NCBI RefSeq assembly: GCF_014646755.1
Contig: NZ_BMNW01000002.1
Location: 186,001-250,000, forward strand
Direction: 5' to 3'
Source: Pseudomonas asuensis
GTDB lineage: Bacteria > Pseudomonadota > Gammaproteobacteria > Pseudomonadales > Pseudomonadaceae
DNA: 64,000 nucleotides
In this document: positions 33,010-42,178 of the stretch, piece by piece
Layout: each line of letters begins with the position of its first letter
Numbering within the stretch: the stretch's first letter is position 1
Program-made: the position numbers and the translations under genes
Notes under the pieces: model-generated
Database searches by the model: none
Told to the model about the DNA's origin: nothing
What the model saw: only the letters and a program-made list of their open reading frames with translations

Positions 33010-34044
33010 TTATCCCGCTACCTGCATCAATTCCACCAGCACCTTGCGCGTCTGCTCAGGATGACTTTCGATCAGGTCGATGGCCTCGGGCATATCGTCA
33101 AACGCCACGCGATGGCTGATCAGCTCCTGAGCGCTCAATTTTCCAGCAGCCATCAGCTCAATCACTCGCGGAAACTTGCGGTTATTAAGCCGCGAGCCCA
33201 CAAGGGTCAGTTCCTTCTTGATCATTTCCAGCTGTACCAGATCGCTGGGTGTTGCGTTAAAACCCAGAAGACCAATCCGCCCGGCAGGCGATGCCAGCCG
33301 CACCATTTGAGGCATGAGCGCAGGAATACAGGCCGCATCTACGATGAGCGGTACGCCCTCGCCTCCGGTCTGCTCCTTCATAACAGACTCAACATCCTGT
33401 GCCTGTCCATTGATCGTGCGTGTCGCGCCTAACGCCCGGGCTGTTTGCAGACGGGTATCAATCACATCGGTAACGGTGATATCGGTAAGTCCCAGGGCAC
33501 GAGCCATCTGCACGATGGTCAACCCGATCACGCCGGCACCATAGACCAGTAAAGAGTCGCCTGGCTGAGGTTGCATGCGATCCAGCACGTTCAGCGCGAT
33601 GGAATACGGCTCCACCAGAGCGGCATGGCTGAGCGGCATCCCCTCTGGCAGTTTGTGAGCGTTTTCAGCTGGCACGCTGACGCGCTCGCTGAAGCCACCG
33701 TCGCGGTGCACACCAATTACCTGCAGATGAGTACAGACATTAGGACGGCCGATACGGCAGGGATAGCAGGTGCCGCAACTAATGACCGGGTCGACGCAGA
33801 CACGATCACCGACACGCAGCGTCTCTACACCGTCGCCGACCTCCTGAACGATGCCGGCAAACTCATGCCCGGTCACCCGAGGAAACCGAACGAACGCATT
33901 CTGCCCGTGGATGATGTGCATGTCCGAACCGCAGATACCCGCATATGCCACGCCTACCACTACCTCACCTGGCGCAGCGACTGGCGTTTCGACCTGCGCC
34001 AGACTGAACTCATGGGGAGCACGTACCTGAAAGGCTTTCATCAT
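33010..34044 (-). CDS. Zinc-dependent alcohol dehydrogenase, RspB/idonate type
   Basis: A 344-residue medium-chain dehydrogenase with two zinc sites: the catalytic Cys and His-Glu in YAGICGSDMHIIHG and GHEFAG, and the structural four-cysteine lobe in CGTCYPCRIGRPNVC (about 96-110). The NAD fold contains YGAGVIGLTIVQMA. Paired RspA/RspB genes are common and here the RspA-like ManD gene is directly upstream, so it may act on an aldonate such as L-galactonate, L-gulonate or L-idonate. The ATG at 34044 follows AGGAG by 6 bases; the frame also allows TTG at 34050. Confidence 0.82.
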   Translation of the reverse strand: MMKAFQVRAPHEFSLAQVETPVAAPGEVVVGVAYAGICGSDMHIIHGQNAFVRFPRVTGHEFAGIVQEVGDGVETLRVGDRVCVDPVISCGTCYPCRIGRPNVCTHLQVIGVHRDGGFSERVSVPAENAHKLPEGMPLSHAALVEPYSIALNVLDRMQPQPGDSLLVYGAGVIGLTIVQMARALGLTDITVTDVIDTRLQTARALGATRTINGQAQDVESVMKEQTGGEGVPLIVDAACIPALMPQMVRLASPAGRIGLLGFNATPSDLVQLEMIKKELTLVGSRLNNRKFPRVIELMAAGKLSAQELISHRVAFDDMPEAIDLIESHPEQTRKVLVELMQVAG

Positions 34045-34166
34045 TTGCAACTCCTCTGGATCGAACTAATGGCTGGACTGGCGTTACCCAGCAGCCTCCC
34101 TGCATACAATCGATTCTGTTTGTTCATCGTGCGTACCCGTCTGTTGTTGTCGTTATTGAGCATGGT

Positions 34167-35378
34167 TCACCAATGCCAGAGCGTGCCGTCCACCAGGCGG
34201 TTTACCGGCAGACTGGCGCGCTTGTAGGGATAGCGCGCCGCCAGGTCTTCATTGATATCCACGCCATGCCCTGGCGCTTCGCCTGGCGTGAAATGGCCGT
34301 CCTCGAAGCGATACGCGTGGGGGAAGACTTCATCGATTCGCTCCTCATGGGGCATGTGCTCCTGGATGCCAAAGTTAGGTACCCAGGTATCGAAGTGCAG
34401 TGCCGCTCCCATGCATACCGGTGACAGGTCAGTCGCGCCGTGAAAGCCGGTACGCACGTGATACAGCGCCGCCAGATCGGCGATACGCCGGACGTGGGTA
34501 ATTCCGCCCGCATGTACAAGGGTGGCGCGGATATAGTCGATCAGCTGCTCCTGGATCAGCTCGCGGCAGTCATGGATCGAGTTGAAGACCTCACCCACCG
34601 CCAGCGGTGTGGTGGTGTGCTGGCGGATCAGGCGGAAACCTTCCTGATTTTCGGCCGGCGTGCAGTCTTCCAGCCAGAACAGATTGAATTCTTCTACCGA
34701 CTTACCCAGACGCCCTGCCTCAATGGGCGTCAGGCGATGGTGCACATCATGGAGGATGTGCAGGTCATCACCGAAGCGTTCACGAACCGCAGCAAACAGC
34801 TTGGGGACATACTTGAGGTACTTGGCGGTATCCCAGACATGTTCGGCCGGCAGGTCACTGTCTGCCGGCTCGTACCGCTCACCTTCGCGCTTGGCCACAC
34901 CGTAGGTAGTCGGAATACCGGGAATGCCACATTGGACTCGAACAGCCTTGTAGCCCAACTCTACATGCCGGGCCACCTCGTCCAGGCAGGACTCGATGTC
35001 CTTGCCGGTTGCATGCCCGTACACCATCACCTGCTCACGGCTCTTGCCGCCAAGCAATTGGTACAACGGCATATTGGCGGCCTTGGCCTTGATGTCCCAC
35101 AACGCCAGATCCACCGCGGCAATCGCCGTCATGGTAACCGGCCCACGACGCCAGTAGGCCCCGCGGTACAGGTACTGCCAGATGTCTTCGATTCGATGGG
35201 CATCCCGTCCGATCAGAGCAGGAATGACATGCTCCTCCAGATAGGCGACCACGGCCAGCTCGCGGCCGTTGAGGGTAGCATCGCCGATTCCGTAAAGACC
35301 TTCGTCAGTCACAATCTTGAGAGTGACCAGATTACGGCCGGGACAAGTCACGATAACGCGGGCTTCTTTTATCTTCAT
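34167..35378 (-). CDS. manD: Mannonate dehydratase, ManD (RspA) type
   Basis: A 403-residue enolase-superfamily protein of the ManD/RspA group, the usual length. The three metal ligands are in ILHDVHHRL (Asp, about 210), [11 protein letters not shown] (Glu, about 236) and [10 protein letters not shown] (Glu, about 262); [20 protein letters not shown] is the family N-terminal motif. Members dehydrate D-mannonate, some also D-gluconate, to KDG, although many are slow. It is the second gene of the operon, 3 bases after kdgK and about 120 before the dehydrogenase. UxuA in the same operon catalyses the same reaction with a different fold. Confidence 0.9.
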   Translation of the reverse strand: MKIKEARVIVTCPGRNLVTLKIVTDEGLYGIGDATLNGRELAVVAYLEEHVIPALIGRDAHRIEDIWQYLYRGAYWRRGPVTMTAIAAVDLALWDIKAKAANMPLYQLLGGKSREQVMVYGHATGKDIESCLDEVARHVELGYKAVRVQCGIPGIPTTYGVAKREGERYEPADSDLPAEHVWDTAKYLKYVPKLFAAVRERFGDDLHILHDVHHRLTPIEAGRLGKSVEEFNLFWLEDCTPAENQEGFRLIRQHTTTPLAVGEVFNSIHDCRELIQEQLIDYIRATLVHAGGITHVRRIADLAALYHVRTGFHGATDLSPVCMGAALHFDTWVPNFGIQEHMPHEERIDEVFPHAYRFEDGHFTPGEAPGHGVDINEDLAARYPYKRASLPVNRLVDGTLWHW

Positions 35379-35381
35379 TGT

Positions 35382-36368
35382 TCAAGCCTGAGCAGCTAGG
35401 GAATATGAAAGCGCGGGCATTGCCGGCATGGCGGGTGGCGAAATCAGAGCGCCTCGGTGCTGAATGACATTGACAGCCAGACGGTGCCCCCACCGGGCAG
35501 CCTGTTCGGGATCACCGCCCTGCAGGCGGCAGGCAAGGTATGCTGCGCTGAAGGAGTCACCGGCTGCGGTGGTATCGATCACCCGCAGCGCCTTCTCGCC
35601 GGGAATCGTCAGGACCTGACGTCCGGTATGGATCAGGCATGACGCCTCCCCTCGTTTGAGGACTACTTCGGTAACGCCTGATTGGGCATAGGTGCGGAAT
35701 AAGGCCTCAGGTGAAGAGAAGCCGAACAGCTCGACATCGTCCTCCCAGGTAATCAGCGCCAGGTCGACCAACGCCAGCAATGCCTGATAGCAGTGCTGCG
35801 CTGTAGCGCGATCCGGCCAGAGCCGAGGACGATAGTTATTATCGAAGACGATCCGCGTGCCCTGTCGGCGCGCCTCGGCCAATGTTTCAAGAAGCCGTGC
35901 ACGGCCTTCAGAATTCAGTACGGCCAAACTGATGCCGCTCAGGTAGATAACGTCATAGTCGAGCAAGGCTGCTAGCGTCTGGGCTGCTTCATGGCCATCG
36001 AAGCAGCGTCGGGCGGCGGCTTCACCACGCCAGTAAAGAAACTGCCGCTCGCCCTGCTCATCGGTCTGGATGAAATAAAGACCAGGCAATGCGTCTGGCA
36101 GGTGTCGCACGTTTTGTGTCCCCAGCCCTTCGGCCTGCCAGGTCTGACACATGGTCTCGCTGAATGGATCTTGACCAAGAGCCGTTACATAGTCGACCGA
36201 AATAGCCGTGGACTGGCATAGCCGAGCCAGGTAGACCGCGGTGTTGAGTGTGTCACCCCCAAATGCCTGGGTAATCGTGCCTGCGCTGTCGCGTTGCAGC
36301 TCGATCATGCATTCACCGACCAGCGCAACCCGCATCGGAGCTGACAGGGACTTGAAAAGAGTCGTCAC
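35382..36368 (-). CDS. kdgK: 2-Keto-3-deoxygluconate kinase
   Basis: A 328-residue PfkB-family sugar kinase that phosphorylates KDG to KDPG, feeding the Entner-Doudoroff aldolase, which is not encoded in the window. VALVGECMIELQ at the N-terminus, the GGDTLNTAVYLARL substrate-site segment and DTTAAGDSFSAAYLA (catalytic Asp, about 270-284) are typical. The GTG at 36368 follows GGGAGG by 6 bases; an ATG 11 codons later has no such site. It is the first gene after the regulatory region with two dyads, so transcription of the whole operon probably starts before it. Confidence 0.9.
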   Translation of the reverse strand: MTTLFKSLSAPMRVALVGECMIELQRDSAGTITQAFGGDTLNTAVYLARLCQSTAISVDYVTALGQDPFSETMCQTWQAEGLGTQNVRHLPDALPGLYFIQTDEQGERQFLYWRGEAAARRCFDGHEAAQTLAALLDYDVIYLSGISLAVLNSEGRARLLETLAEARRQGTRIVFDNNYRPRLWPDRATAQHCYQALLALVDLALITWEDDVELFGFSSPEALFRTYAQSGVTEVVLKRGEASCLIHTGRQVLTIPGEKALRVIDTTAAGDSFSAAYLACRLQGGDPEQAARWGHRLAVNVIQHRGALISPPAMPAMPALSYSLAAQA

Positions 36369-36555
36369 AGGAAGCCTCCCTGGCCGAGGCCTGCTACGTC
36401 ATGGGGTGTCATAGCGGAAAAGACGCCTACCCAATGCGTTACATACGCGTCTGCCCGGACGGGCGCTAAATACCGCTGTCGAATGGCCTGCATCATCTGG
36501 TGCCTTCTTGTTTTTGTAGCGGGGCCCTAGTCTTGTGGACCCTACATCAGCATTA
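36369..36555. other. kdgK side of the divergent regulatory region
   Basis: Together with the two dyads this makes a 314-base gap between kdgK and the IclR gene. I see no gene in it; it should hold the minus-strand promoter and leader of the operon, but I cannot place the -10/-35 boxes with confidence. Confidence 0.35.
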
Positions 36556-36572
36556 TTGAAACGCGGTTTCAA
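36556..36572. promoter_or_regulatory. KdgR-type operator 1
   Basis: TTGAAACGCGGTTTCAA has perfect 7-base arms around GCG. It matches the GAAAC-N3-GTTTC dyad typical of KdgR/IclR regulators of uronate genes. Confidence 0.7.
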
Positions 36573-36623
36573 TTCCTGTATTGATTCGAGTGTAGCGATT
36601 CAACAAGGCACGTCAAGAGAAAT

Positions 36624-36636
36624 GAAACGCTGTTTC
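36624..36636. promoter_or_regulatory. KdgR-type operator 2
   Basis: GAAACGCTGTTTC repeats the dyad of operator 1 with 5-base arms, 66 bases further and 46 bases before the IclR gene. The pair suggests control of both divergent units by the IclR protein. Confidence 0.65.
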
Positions 36637-36682
36637 GAAATGGAATTCAGATACACTTAACAACGTTCGCAGAGGAGCCCGC

Positions 36683-37471
36683 ATGGATAGTCCCACTACC
36701 AATAATGAATCTGTAACCGCGGTTAGCCGGACCATGGCTGTTCTGGAAGCGCTGGGTCAGTGCCCTGAAGAAAGTGGCGTTTCAGAAATTGCGCAAAAGC
36801 TGGACATGTCCAAGAGCACTGTCTACCGCTTCCTGCAGACCCTTAAATCGCTAGGGTATGTGGTGCAGGACAGTGAAGATCGCTATCGCCTCAGCGTTCG
36901 GCTGTTTGAGCTGGGCAGCAAGGCGTTGCCGCATATTGATCTTGTACGTGAAGCCGAGCCCGGTATGCGTACCATCAATGAGCTCACGAGCGAGACAGTG
37001 CATCTGGGTATTCTCGATGAAGACAATATCGTTTATGTCCACAAGATCGACTCGCGCTATAACCTGCGGATGTACTCGCGTATCGGCTTGCGTGCGCCGC
37101 TTTATTGCACAGGCATTGGCAAGATACTGATGGCCTGGCGCGATGAGCAGGATGTACGCAAGCGCCTGGCGAACGAGACCTTCCAGCCTCGTACGGGCAA
37201 TACTTTGTCGAGTCTGGAGGCCTACCTTGAGGAGCTGGCACTTATCCGCAGCCAGGGATACGGTGAGGATAAAGAAGAATTCGAAGAGAATATGCGCTGC
37301 CTTGCCGCGCCCATCCATGACCGCTTCGGCCATGTCATTGCTGGAATGAGTGTTTCCTTCCCCTGCTTTCGCTTCAGAGAAGAACTCAAGGACGAATACG
37401 TTCAGGAATTATTAAAAACAGCCCAGGTCATTTCGCGCCGCTTGGGTTGCCCCGAAAGCATGTTTAACTAA
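36683..37471 (+). CDS. IclR-family regulator (KdgR-like)
   Basis: A 262-residue IclR-family regulator with an N-terminal winged helix-turn-helix (VSEIAQKLDMSKSTVYRFLQ, about 33-52) and a C-terminal effector domain (about 85-255). Its divergent position and two GAAAC-N3-GTTTC dyads upstream point to KdgR-like control of the hexuronate operon, with KDG as the likely inducer. AGAGGAG precedes the ATG at 36683. A hairpin follows the stop by 13 bases. The ligand is inferred from family and context. Confidence 0.88.
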   Translation: MDSPTTNNESVTAVSRTMAVLEALGQCPEESGVSEIAQKLDMSKSTVYRFLQTLKSLGYVVQDSEDRYRLSVRLFELGSKALPHIDLVREAEPGMRTINELTSETVHLGILDEDNIVYVHKIDSRYNLRMYSRIGLRAPLYCTGIGKILMAWRDEQDVRKRLANETFQPRTGNTLSSLEAYLEELALIRSQGYGEDKEEFEENMRCLAAPIHDRFGHVIAGMSVSFPCFRFREELKDEYVQELLKTAQVISRRLGCPESMFN

Positions 37472-37484
37472 ATGTCCGACGCGA

Positions 37485-37513
37485 CTCCGCTGCTACTAGC
37501 GAAAGCAGCGGAG
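37485..37513. terminator. Hairpin between convergent genes
   Basis: CTCCGCTGCT (37485-37494) and AGCAGCGGAG (37504-37513) form a perfect 10-bp stem with a 9-base loop between the IclR gene and the minus-strand gene ending at 37542. No strong T-run. Confidence 0.55.
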
Positions 37514-37541
37514 AAGTAACAGCGCGTTTAGTGTACAGCCG

Positions 37542-38198
37542 TCAATCCACGATAAAGCTTGTGGTAGTACCGTAGTAGAGATTGTCCATTTTCTGACCGG
37601 CTACTTCATAACCATTTGCAGGCGTCTGGTAACCACTTGCCAAGATGAACCGGCCTTTCTCCTTGGCAAGGACATCGACAACGCCCTGACTATCCGTCTT
37701 CAATTTCAGCGCCTGATTTTTTGGATCGAACAGAACCACATCATGTGCGGCAAGCGGCTTGCCCTTGAACAATAAGGTAAAGCGGTTACTGTTTGCAGCA
37801 GCAGGCACGAGTTCGTAATCCAGCAATGCCTTGGTCTCGGTGCGGCCTGCACGAGCGTGCATCAAGGCGGCTGTATAATGGCCCTGCTCATCCTTCCAGG
37901 GTTTCCAGACCTGATCGTTATAACTGCGAACATCCCCCTGCTCGTTTACTGCAGCCTCAAGATGATCTTCACGTGCTACAACCTTTGCCGTTGCATTTCG
38001 ATCATGGGTAAACACTTGAGTGGTAGGGGCCAGCGCCGCAATGGTCTCGCCGGTTTCCAATACGCCCTCGTCCGGCTCGCCGAGGTAGACACGTATGGGG
38101 CCACTTGCATCCCGCTCAAGCCAGAGTTCATGTCCGCTTGCATTAAGTACAACGCTACCAAGACCAATACAAAGCAGAGCGTTTCTAAGTATCACCAC
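37542..38198 (-). CDS. DUF4198-like periplasmic protein
   Basis: A 218-residue exported protein. A signal peptide is visible (MVILRNALLCIGLGSVVLNASG), followed directly by HELWLERD, the hallmark start of DUF4198 proteins, which are often encoded beside metal or siderophore uptake genes. Later segments fit repeated beta strands (RFTLLFKGKPLAAHDVVLF). Start is one of two adjacent GTG codons with AAGGAA upstream. It is divergent from the TonB-dependent receptor, and the shared region carries a Fur-like site, so co-regulation by iron is plausible. Its molecular role is not known to me. Confidence 0.75.
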   Translation of the reverse strand: MVILRNALLCIGLGSVVLNASGHELWLERDASGPIRVYLGEPDEGVLETGETIAALAPTTQVFTHDRNATAKVVAREDHLEAAVNEQGDVRSYNDQVWKPWKDEQGHYTAALMHARAGRTETKALLDYELVPAAANSNRFTLLFKGKPLAAHDVVLFDPKNQALKLKTDSQGVVDVLAKEKGRFILASGYQTPANGYEVAGQKMDNLYYGTTTSFIVD

Positions 38199-38538
38199 AG
38201 GTTTTCCTTATTGAAGGTTATCGGAAGCGCCCTTTAGCCGCATTGGCAAAAGACAATTCGCACCGGTTGCACCGCTTTCATGTATCACACAGCAGTACAT
38301 AAAGCATGTAGAAATCACAGATGAGAAGCGCTTTTCCGCCTGTTTGGCCTCTTGAGCCCTTACCTCACATCCATCCTATCCCGTTATGTCGAGAAAGCCT
38401 TATGGCTAATTTGTAATGAGATGTTTTCTTTTTTGATACATATTCTCAATTGATATAATTTATCATTTATATAGATATCCTCTCACCTCGCGCTATTAGC
38501 TGTGGTTGTACTTAAGCGCTTATCTACAAAGGACTTGT
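38199..38538. other. Divergent regulatory region, AT-rich near the receptor
   Basis: A 340-base gap between the DUF4198-like gene and the receptor. The part from about 38400 to 38475 is AT-rich and holds a Fur-like site and a probable promoter. No gene seen. Confidence 0.45.
38435..38453. promoter_or_regulatory. Fur-box-like site
   Basis: GATACATATTCTCAATTGA matches the 19-base Fur consensus at 12 positions, including the core ATTCTCA, about 86 bases before the receptor start. AT-rich bases after it (to about 38475) may extend the site. Confidence 0.55.
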
Positions 38539-40770
38539 ATGTACCGCTCTGCTGCTTCATCTTGCGCTATCGTTGTCTGCGTGACCCTGCTTGCCTCACC
38601 CATAAATGCGGCTGAACAAGAGGCTGCCCTTGAACTGGACGCTACCGAAATCAGCGAGGAATCGCTGGATGAAAGTCCTACAGGGCCGGTGAGTGGATAT
38701 GTCGCCAACCGTGGACTTACGGCGACCAAGACCGATGCCTCATTAATCGAGACCCCTCAGTCCGTTTCGGTTATTACCCGTGACCAGATGCGGGCTCAGG
38801 ATGCGCAAAGCCTTAATCAGATTCTCCGTTACAGCGCGGCCGTCATTCCTGAAAGCCGGGGCGCCACAGCCTCACGACTGGATCAACTGACCATCCGCGG
38901 GTTTTCACCGGGTAGCTATCTTGATGGGCTGAGAATGCCCGGCAGCCGGGACGCCCTCCCTCAGGAAGATGCCTTTGATCTGGAGCGTGTCGAGGTACTG
39001 CGAGGACCTGCATCCGTGTTATACGGACAATCCAGCCCGGCAGGCGTAATCAACATGGTCAGTAAGCGGCCGCTGGATACGCCTTACCATGAAATTGGTG
39101 TTCAGGTAGGAACCTTCAACAAGAAGCGGACCACGCTTGACCTCAGCGGTCCGCTGGATGACGAAGGAGAGTTTTCATACCGCCTGCTAGGTCTCTACGA
39201 TGATGCAGATGGTCAGGTTGAACACACTGAGGTACGCCGACAATCCATCGCACCGTCGTTTACCTGGCGCCCCTCGGAGAACACGACTCTCACGGTACTG
39301 GGCCACTTTCAGCGAGACCCCAAAGGTGGCTCCTACGGCTCCATTCCTGCTTATGGCTCCGCCTTGCATAGCCCCACCGGCCGGCGCATCAAAGTTGACT
39401 TCTATGACGGGGACAAGGCGTTCGAGAAGTCTGATCGTGAGTACTACTCACTCGGCTATCAGTTCGAACATCACTTCAACGACACCTGGACCGTACGGCA
39501 AAACGCTCGCTACCTGCGCAGCGAGGGTATTTACCGCAGCTTATACAATGCATCCATCCTGGCGGCTGACTACCGCACGATGAGCCGCAGCACCATTGCA
39601 ACAGATGTAGACATTGATTCCTACGCCCTCGACAACCAACTCCAGGCCAAATTTGGTACGGGCCCGTTACAGCATACCGTGCTAATCGGTGCTGACTACC
39701 AAAACACCAGCACTGATACTAAAGCCGGTTATGGAAAAGGCAGCGACCTGGATATTTTTGATCCGGTATATACCGGCATCGATCGTTATCCGGCTTTCAC
39801 GACCGACGCAACGGTACGCAGTGAACAAAAAGGGCTCTATCTACAGGACCATCTGAGCTGGGATCGCTGGGTCCTGCTGATGGGCGGACGATACGATTGG
39901 GCGAATACCAGCAATAGCACACTCACCCTTAGCAGCGGCAGAAAAGCCAAAAGCTCCCAGTCCAGCGAAGCGTTTACAGGGCGGCTGGGCCTGGTCTACC
40001 TGTTCGATAATGGGTTTGCACCTTATGTGAGCTATGCGGAGTCGTTCGAGCCGCAGTCGGGCACACTCTACGGCGGCTCGCTTTTCCAGCCATCCGAAGG
40101 CAAGCAGTACGAAATAGGGATCAAATACCAGCCGCCCGGAAGCAACAGCTTTATCACTATCGCAGCGTTTGATCTTCGCAAGACCAACGTGCCAACGCTT
40201 GATCCCGATCCTACGCACCTGTGCAACGGCAGTCGCTGCCAGGTGCAGGATGGCGAAGTCCAGTCTCGTGGCTTGGAAATCGAAGGCAAGGCTAGTCTGA
40301 GCAACAACCTGGATGTTACGGCAGCGTACGCCTACCTCGACAATCGGATCACTAAATCCAACAACACAACCAACCGAGCCCCTGGCGTGATAGGTGTTGC
40401 AAATGGTCCCGAGGTACCCGTGGAAGGCACGACCACTTACGGTCTGCCTCGCCATACCGCTTCCGCCTGGGCCGATTACACTATTCATGAAGGGCCCGTT
40501 AAAGGTCTTGGAGTAGGCGGTGGTGTACGCTACGTCAGCTCCTCTTGGGGCGATGCCGCTAACACGTTAAAAGTATCTGGCTATACATTGTTTGATGCCG
40601 CCATCCACTATGACGTTGGCCATATCAACAGCCCTACCGATAACCTGCGGCTGGCGCTGAATGTGACCAACTTGACGGACAAGGAATACATCACAACCTG
40701 CTACTCATACTCATGGTGCTGGTATGGCTCGCAACGTACGGCGCAGCTAAGTGCTACGTACCAGTGGTAA
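38539..40770 (+). CDS. TonB-dependent siderophore receptor
   Basis: A 743-residue outer-membrane receptor. A signal peptide (cleavage near INAAEQE) is followed by a plug domain with TPQSVSVITRDQM, LDQLTIRGF and VEVLRGPASVLYGQSSPAGV, then a beta-barrel ending in the terminal aromatic TYQW. A cysteine pair near the end (TTCYSYSWCWYG) resembles FhuA-type hydroxamate siderophore receptors, so ferric hydroxamates are the likely cargo, not proven. The ATG at 38539 follows AAAGGA; an earlier GTG or TTG frame extension lacks a site. A Fur-like site lies upstream. Confidence 0.92.
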   Translation: MYRSAASSCAIVVCVTLLASPINAAEQEAALELDATEISEESLDESPTGPVSGYVANRGLTATKTDASLIETPQSVSVITRDQMRAQDAQSLNQILRYSAAVIPESRGATASRLDQLTIRGFSPGSYLDGLRMPGSRDALPQEDAFDLERVEVLRGPASVLYGQSSPAGVINMVSKRPLDTPYHEIGVQVGTFNKKRTTLDLSGPLDDEGEFSYRLLGLYDDADGQVEHTEVRRQSIAPSFTWRPSENTTLTVLGHFQRDPKGGSYGSIPAYGSALHSPTGRRIKVDFYDGDKAFEKSDREYYSLGYQFEHHFNDTWTVRQNARYLRSEGIYRSLYNASILAADYRTMSRSTIATDVDIDSYALDNQLQAKFGTGPLQHTVLIGADYQNTSTDTKAGYGKGSDLDIFDPVYTGIDRYPAFTTDATVRSEQKGLYLQDHLSWDRWVLLMGGRYDWANTSNSTLTLSSGRKAKSSQSSEAFTGRLGLVYLFDNGFAPYVSYAESFEPQSGTLYGGSLFQPSEGKQYEIGIKYQPPGSNSFITIAAFDLRKTNVPTLDPDPTHLCNGSRCQVQDGEVQSRGLEIEGKASLSNNLDVTAAYAYLDNRITKSNNTTNRAPGVIGVANGPEVPVEGTTTYGLPRHTASAWADYTIHEGPVKGLGVGGGVRYVSSSWGDAANTLKVSGYTLFDAAIHYDVGHINSPTDNLRLALNVTNLTDKEYITTCYSYSWCWYGSQRTAQLSATYQW

Positions 40771-40834
40771 CCAACCCTCCGGGCTGCACCCTGCATTACC
40801 CTATTGATATCGTCGGTAGCCTGTAGGCTGGCAC

Positions 40835-41305
40835 TTAACGTCTGGTAGCTGCAAGATACAGTTCAGCTGCCAGACGTGCATCCAGCAGTGCGTGGTGAGG
40901 CACCTGCTCTTCAGCAATTGCCTCGGCAAGATCGGGTATCAGGTCATAGCTTTTACGGGGCGCGTTACGCACATTGGCAGGCCACTTGCCATGGCGGTAC
41001 GCCAGCTGGCTGAAAAACTCCCAATCCCACAGTGGCGCATCACAGCACACGATGATTTCTTCATCGAAGCGGGATAGAAACTGCCATAGCGCATCCCTGG
41101 CTTCCGGCACGCTCATTCCGTACTGCGCAGGCTCCAGCTGTGGCAGCACAATGTCAACAACAAAGTCAGTACAGTCTGCAAGCGCCCAGTTTTGCGGCAA
41201 CTCAACATAAAATTCGGGTCCCTCTGGAATGACCAGTGCCAGCGAAACCAGTTTGGCGTGTGCGGTAAGACTGGTGAACTCCGTATCAAGAAAAGCAAAT
41301 GGCAT
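40835..41305 (-). CDS. 3'-5' exonuclease-like protein (DEDD superfamily)
   Basis: A 156-residue protein with a DEDD exonuclease pattern: FLDTEFT at residues 5-11 provides the first acidic pair, a mid-protein Asp lies in CCDAPLWDWEFF, and HHALLDARLAAE near the end gives the His/Asp of the DEDDh type. Such short proteins resemble the Rv2179c-like exoribonuclease group. No partner gene is adjacent. The ATG at 41305 starts the protein directly at the fold, as usual. Substrate (RNA or DNA) is not predictable from the sequence. Confidence 0.72.
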   Translation of the reverse strand: MPFAFLDTEFTSLTAHAKLVSLALVIPEGPEFYVELPQNWALADCTDFVVDIVLPQLEPAQYGMSVPEARDALWQFLSRFDEEIIVCCDAPLWDWEFFSQLAYRHGKWPANVRNAPRKSYDLIPDLAEAIAEEQVPHHALLDARLAAELYLAATRR

Positions 41306-41364
41306 TGCGTCACCCCAGGCTGGTGTGTGTCAGTATGTAATTATCTAGTCAGGAGAGGCTATCG

Positions 41365-41985
41365 ATGTCTGATCACGTTCATTTCTACGAACCCGCCAAG
41401 GGCCATGACCTTCCCCACGATCCCTTCAACGCCATTGTCGGACCCCGGCCTATTGGCTGGATTTCTTCTCACGATGAGCAAGGGCAGCTGAACCTGGCAC
41501 CGTACAGCTTCTTCAACGCCTTCAACTACGTTCCCCCTATTATCGGCTTTTCCAGCATTGGTTATAAGGACAGCGTACGCAATATCAAGCGGACGGGTGA
41601 GTTTTGCTGGAACCTTGCCACGCGCGCGTTGGCCGAGCAGATGAATACCAGCTGTGCAGCGGTGGCCCCGGGGGTCAATGAATTCGACCTGGCAGGATTG
41701 AGCACTACACCTTCACGCGTTGTTTCAGTGCCGCGCGTGGCCGAAACGCCGGTATCCTTCGAATGCAAGCTCACCCAACTGATTCAGTTGCAAACCGCGG
41801 CCGGTGACAAGGTAGAAAGCTGGCTGGTGCTGGGAGAGGTAGTGGGCGTGCATATCGACAAATCCCTGCTGGTCGATGGGGTCTACCAGACAGCGGCAGC
41901 ACGGCCCATCCTGCGCGGGGGCGGTCCGGCAGACTATTTCGAGATTACCGAAGCGCAGCTCTTCAAGATGCACCGGCCGAAATAA
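41365..41985 (+). CDS. Flavin reductase-like FMN-binding protein
   Basis: A 206-residue protein of the flavin reductase-like domain family (split-barrel FMN binding). The segment NAIVGPRPIGWISS (about 22-35), then LAPYSFFNAFNYVPPI, is characteristic; these contact FMN phosphate and ring. Members reduce flavins or form small FMN oxidoreductases; the partner is unknown. Start ATG at 41365 has an AGGAGAGG site about 8 bases upstream. A strong terminator follows. Confidence 0.85.
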   Translation: MSDHVHFYEPAKGHDLPHDPFNAIVGPRPIGWISSHDEQGQLNLAPYSFFNAFNYVPPIIGFSSIGYKDSVRNIKRTGEFCWNLATRALAEQMNTSCAAVAPGVNEFDLAGLSTTPSRVVSVPRVAETPVSFECKLTQLIQLQTAAGDKVESWLVLGEVVGVHIDKSLLVDGVYQTAAARPILRGGGPADYFEITEAQLFKMHRPK

Positions 41986-42014
41986 ACACCGGATAATTAT
42001 TCAGCGCAAACGAA

Positions 42015-42037
42015 AAACCCCGCGCTTGGCGGGGTTT
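42015..42037. terminator. Bidirectional rho-independent terminator
   Basis: AAACCCCGC (42015-42023) and GCGGGGTTT (42029-42037) form a 9-bp stem with a 5-base loop, 30 bases after the flavin reductase-like gene. T-rich ends are present, best on the minus strand, so it may also serve the histidine kinase transcript. Confidence 0.85.
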
Positions 42038-42178
42038 CGTCGACCTTACTCAACATCCTGTCAAGTTGCCATCCTGGCCTGGTCGTCGTCCTTGAGGTGC
42101 GATGAGCGCTTCCTGCGCTGCATTCCGATGTGTGTAGATTACGCAGATACCCTCTGCGAACCTAGCGCCAGCTGCCGT

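Noticed and set aside
34440-35399. 319-codon plus-strand frame opposite manD
   Set aside because: Shadow of the enolase-superfamily gene, whose metal ligands are all present on the other strand.
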